Assembly (NCBI GenBank): GCA_937875035.1
Contig: CALNCF010000434.1
Location: 1 to 6,515, forward strand
Reading direction: 5' to 3'
DNA from: an uncultured Sphingobacteriaceae bacterium
GTDB taxonomy: Bacteria; Bacteroidota; Bacteroidia; Sphingobacteriales; Sphingobacteriaceae
Length of the DNA: 6,515 nt
Shown: positions 5,361 through 6,515 of the stretch, piece after piece
Position numbering within the stretch: position 1 is the first letter of the stretch
Layout: the number at the start of each line of letters is the position of its first letter
The notes under the pieces: model-generated
Told to the model about the DNA's origin: nothing
The model's database searches: none
The model's input: only the letters and a program-made list of their open reading frames with translations
Program-made: the position numbers and the translations under genes

Positions 5361-5536
5361 GCAATGAAAATGTGGTTAAAGTCTGTAATTAATGAAGGAT
5401 CGCACATAAGATACGTTTTTTCTGTTAAAATACTGTGACAGGGATTCAGAGCAGAAATAATTATTTTTTCTACCTTTGCCCAAAGTCCTCATTGATAGTT
5501 ATTACGTAGTACCCGGCAATAAAACCATTTTTCCCT
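5361..5536. promoter_or_regulatory. Divergent intergenic promoter region
   Basis: This 176-bp A/T-rich gap separates the divergent antiporter and ClC genes and must hold the start signals for both. A Bacteroidota-type box is clear only for the ClC direction (5471-5478). I found no good TAnnTTTG match on the minus strand for the antiporter. Confidence 0.6.
5471..5478 (+). promoter_or_regulatory. Bacteroidota -7 promoter element TACCTTTG for the ClC gene
   Basis: TACCTTTG matches the TAnnTTTG consensus of the Bacteroidota primary sigma factor and is preceded by a T-rich stretch (TTATTTTTTC). The -33 region is weak (TTCA near 5445-5448). Initiation would fall near 5485, giving a leader of about 50 nt to the TTG start at 5537. 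Confidence 0.55.
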
Positions 5537-6515
5537 TTGAGAATTGACCAGAAGAAAAAGTACCATAGTTTTCTAAAGTTCAGAAGAGATTTCCATAATT
5601 ATGGGTTGAAAAAAGCGAAAAGCTACGAGCTTATTCTTTTTTGGCTGAAAAGCAGGTTGAGCCGCAGCCAGTTCCTGATCCTTTCGGGTATACTCGTGGG
5701 TACTACCGCAGGCTTCGCCGGTGTATTGCTCAAAACCCTGGTCCATTATATCCATTACTTCATTACAGAAAAAGTGCACCTGGAATACCAGGTTGTATTT
5801 TACGCCGTGTTTCCCTTTATAGGTATTGTATTGACGGTGCTGATCGTCATAAACTTCTTTAAAGGACAGGATCGTAAAGGCATCGGAGCGATACTGTACG
5901 AGATCGCCCGGAATTCGAGCATCGTATCACACGTAAAAATGTATTCGCAGATCATACAAAGCGCCGTTACGGTAGGGTTGGGTGGTTCTGCGGGACTGGA
6001 AAGTCCTATTGCGGTTACAGGTTCCGCCATCGGGTCGAATTTCGCGCAGACCTATAAGCTCGACTATCGCGAACGCACGTTGCTGCTTGCCGCCGGCGCT
6101 ACTGCCGGAATCGCTTCGGCTTTTAACGCGCCGATTGCCGGGATGATGTTCGCGTTTGAAATATTGTTGACAGGCGTGGTGTTCTCAGATTTTATTCCCC
6201 TGGTAGTGGCAGCAGTATGCGGGAGCCTCGTTTCGAAGATCGCCTTGCAGGAAGACATCCTGTTCCTGTTCAGATCACGTGAGCCCTTTGATTATCACAA
6301 CACGTTTTTCTATATAGCGCTCGGCGTATGTACCGGGATATACGCGAGATACTTTGTTTTGGTATCAAAGAAAGTGGAACGGTTCTTTCATCGGCTAAAA
6401 TTATCCAGGCTGCAAAAGGCCATGGTGGGCGGCGCTGTGTTGTCTGCGCTCTGTGTATTGTTTCCCCCTCTTTTTGGCGAAGGTTATGAGTCGGTTAAAC
6501 TGCTGACCAATGGCC
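5537..6515 (+). CDS. ClC-family chloride channel/transporter, 5' part (runs off the window)
   Basis: The frame is open to the right edge and gives 326 residues. After a basic cytoplasmic N-terminus (about 1-44) come hydrophobic helices, then the ClC signatures. LGGSAGLESP (148-157) is the 'GxEGP' filter motif with the gating Glu at E155. GIASAFNAPIAGMMFAFE (191-208) is the conserved 'AFNAPLAG' helix, and GEGYESV (314-320) is the later GxGY-like segment. Aligned on that helix with E. coli ClC, the proton-pathway Glu (E203) is replaced by Ile209, while the preceding Glu is kept as E208. The filter Ser region appears as GIGAI (115-119) rather than GSGIP. There is no in-frame ATG before the first helix; a stop at 5507-5509 bounds the frame, so TTG at 5537 (MRIDQKKK...) is the likely start. 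It moves Cl- or another anion across the inner membrane; channel or exchanger cannot be decided. The C-terminal half is outside the window. Confidence 0.9.
   Translation, partial: MRIDQKKKYHSFLKFRRDFHNYGLKKAKSYELILFWLKSRLSRSQFLILSGILVGTTAGFAGVLLKTLVHYIHYFITEKVHLEYQVVFYAVFPFIGIVLTVLIVINFFKGQDRKGIGAILYEIARNSSIVSHVKMYSQIIQSAVTVGLGGSAGLESPIAVTGSAIGSNFAQTYKLDYRERTLLLAAGATAGIASAFNAPIAGMMFAFEILLTGVVFSDFIPLVVAAVCGSLVSKIALQEDILFLFRSREPFDYHNTFFYIALGVCTGIYARYFVLVSKKVERFFHRLKLSRLQKAMVGGAVLSALCVLFPPLFGEGYESVKLLTNG

Noticed and set aside
5361..5460. Promoter for the antiporter on the minus strand
   Set aside because: It must exist nearby, but no acceptable TAnnTTTG match could be placed, so no specific site is called.

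Overview
The window looks like chromosomal DNA of a member of the Bacteroidota, plausibly a Chitinophagaceae- or Sphingobacteriaceae-like organism. I infer this from the lack of strong Shine-Dalgarno sequences, the A/T-rich leaders, a TAnnTTTG-type promoter box at 5471-5478, and the style of the ion-transport proteins. The genus is not determinable from the sequence alone.

Left part (1-2276, all on +): a compact, A/T-rich operon-like run. It holds the C-terminal tail of an unrecognised upstream gene (to 133), a stand-alone phosphohistidine 'swivelling' domain of the PEP-utilising enzyme family (145-480), a stand-alone ATP-grasp/PEP-pyruvate-binding domain (541-1497), an isochorismatase-fold hydrolase (1511-2080), and a very small unrecognised gene (2084-2276) broken by a 7-bp tandem duplication. 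The first two complete genes together look like a split version of the ATP-grasp and His domains of PEP synthase or rifampin phosphotransferase, without the PEP or acceptor domain. A long perfect terminator-like hairpin (478-520) lies between them. The isochorismatase homologue lacks a cysteine at the usual nucleophile position. Together these suggest a phosphotransfer system of unknown substrate.

Middle part (about 2277-3086): roughly 800 bp with no convincing gene. It is A/T-rich and unusually dense in inverted repeats: a 2594-2632 hairpin, perfect dyads at 2584-2595, 2769-2780, 2784-2796 and 2803-2820, and a complex pairing region at 2324-2385. It ends in a run of 11 C and a strong 14-bp GAAA-loop terminator (2992-3023). 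An 11-bp direct repeat lies on either side of the C run.

Right part (3087-6515): visibly higher G+C and different codon use. A complete CPA2/KefB-like cation:proton antiporter runs on the minus strand (3087-5360). It is divergent, across a 176-bp promoter region, from the 5' part of a ClC chloride channel/transporter (5537 to the window end). These two look like resident housekeeping ion-homeostasis genes. The left part looks like a horizontally acquired or otherwise compositionally distinct block ending near the poly-C/terminator junction.
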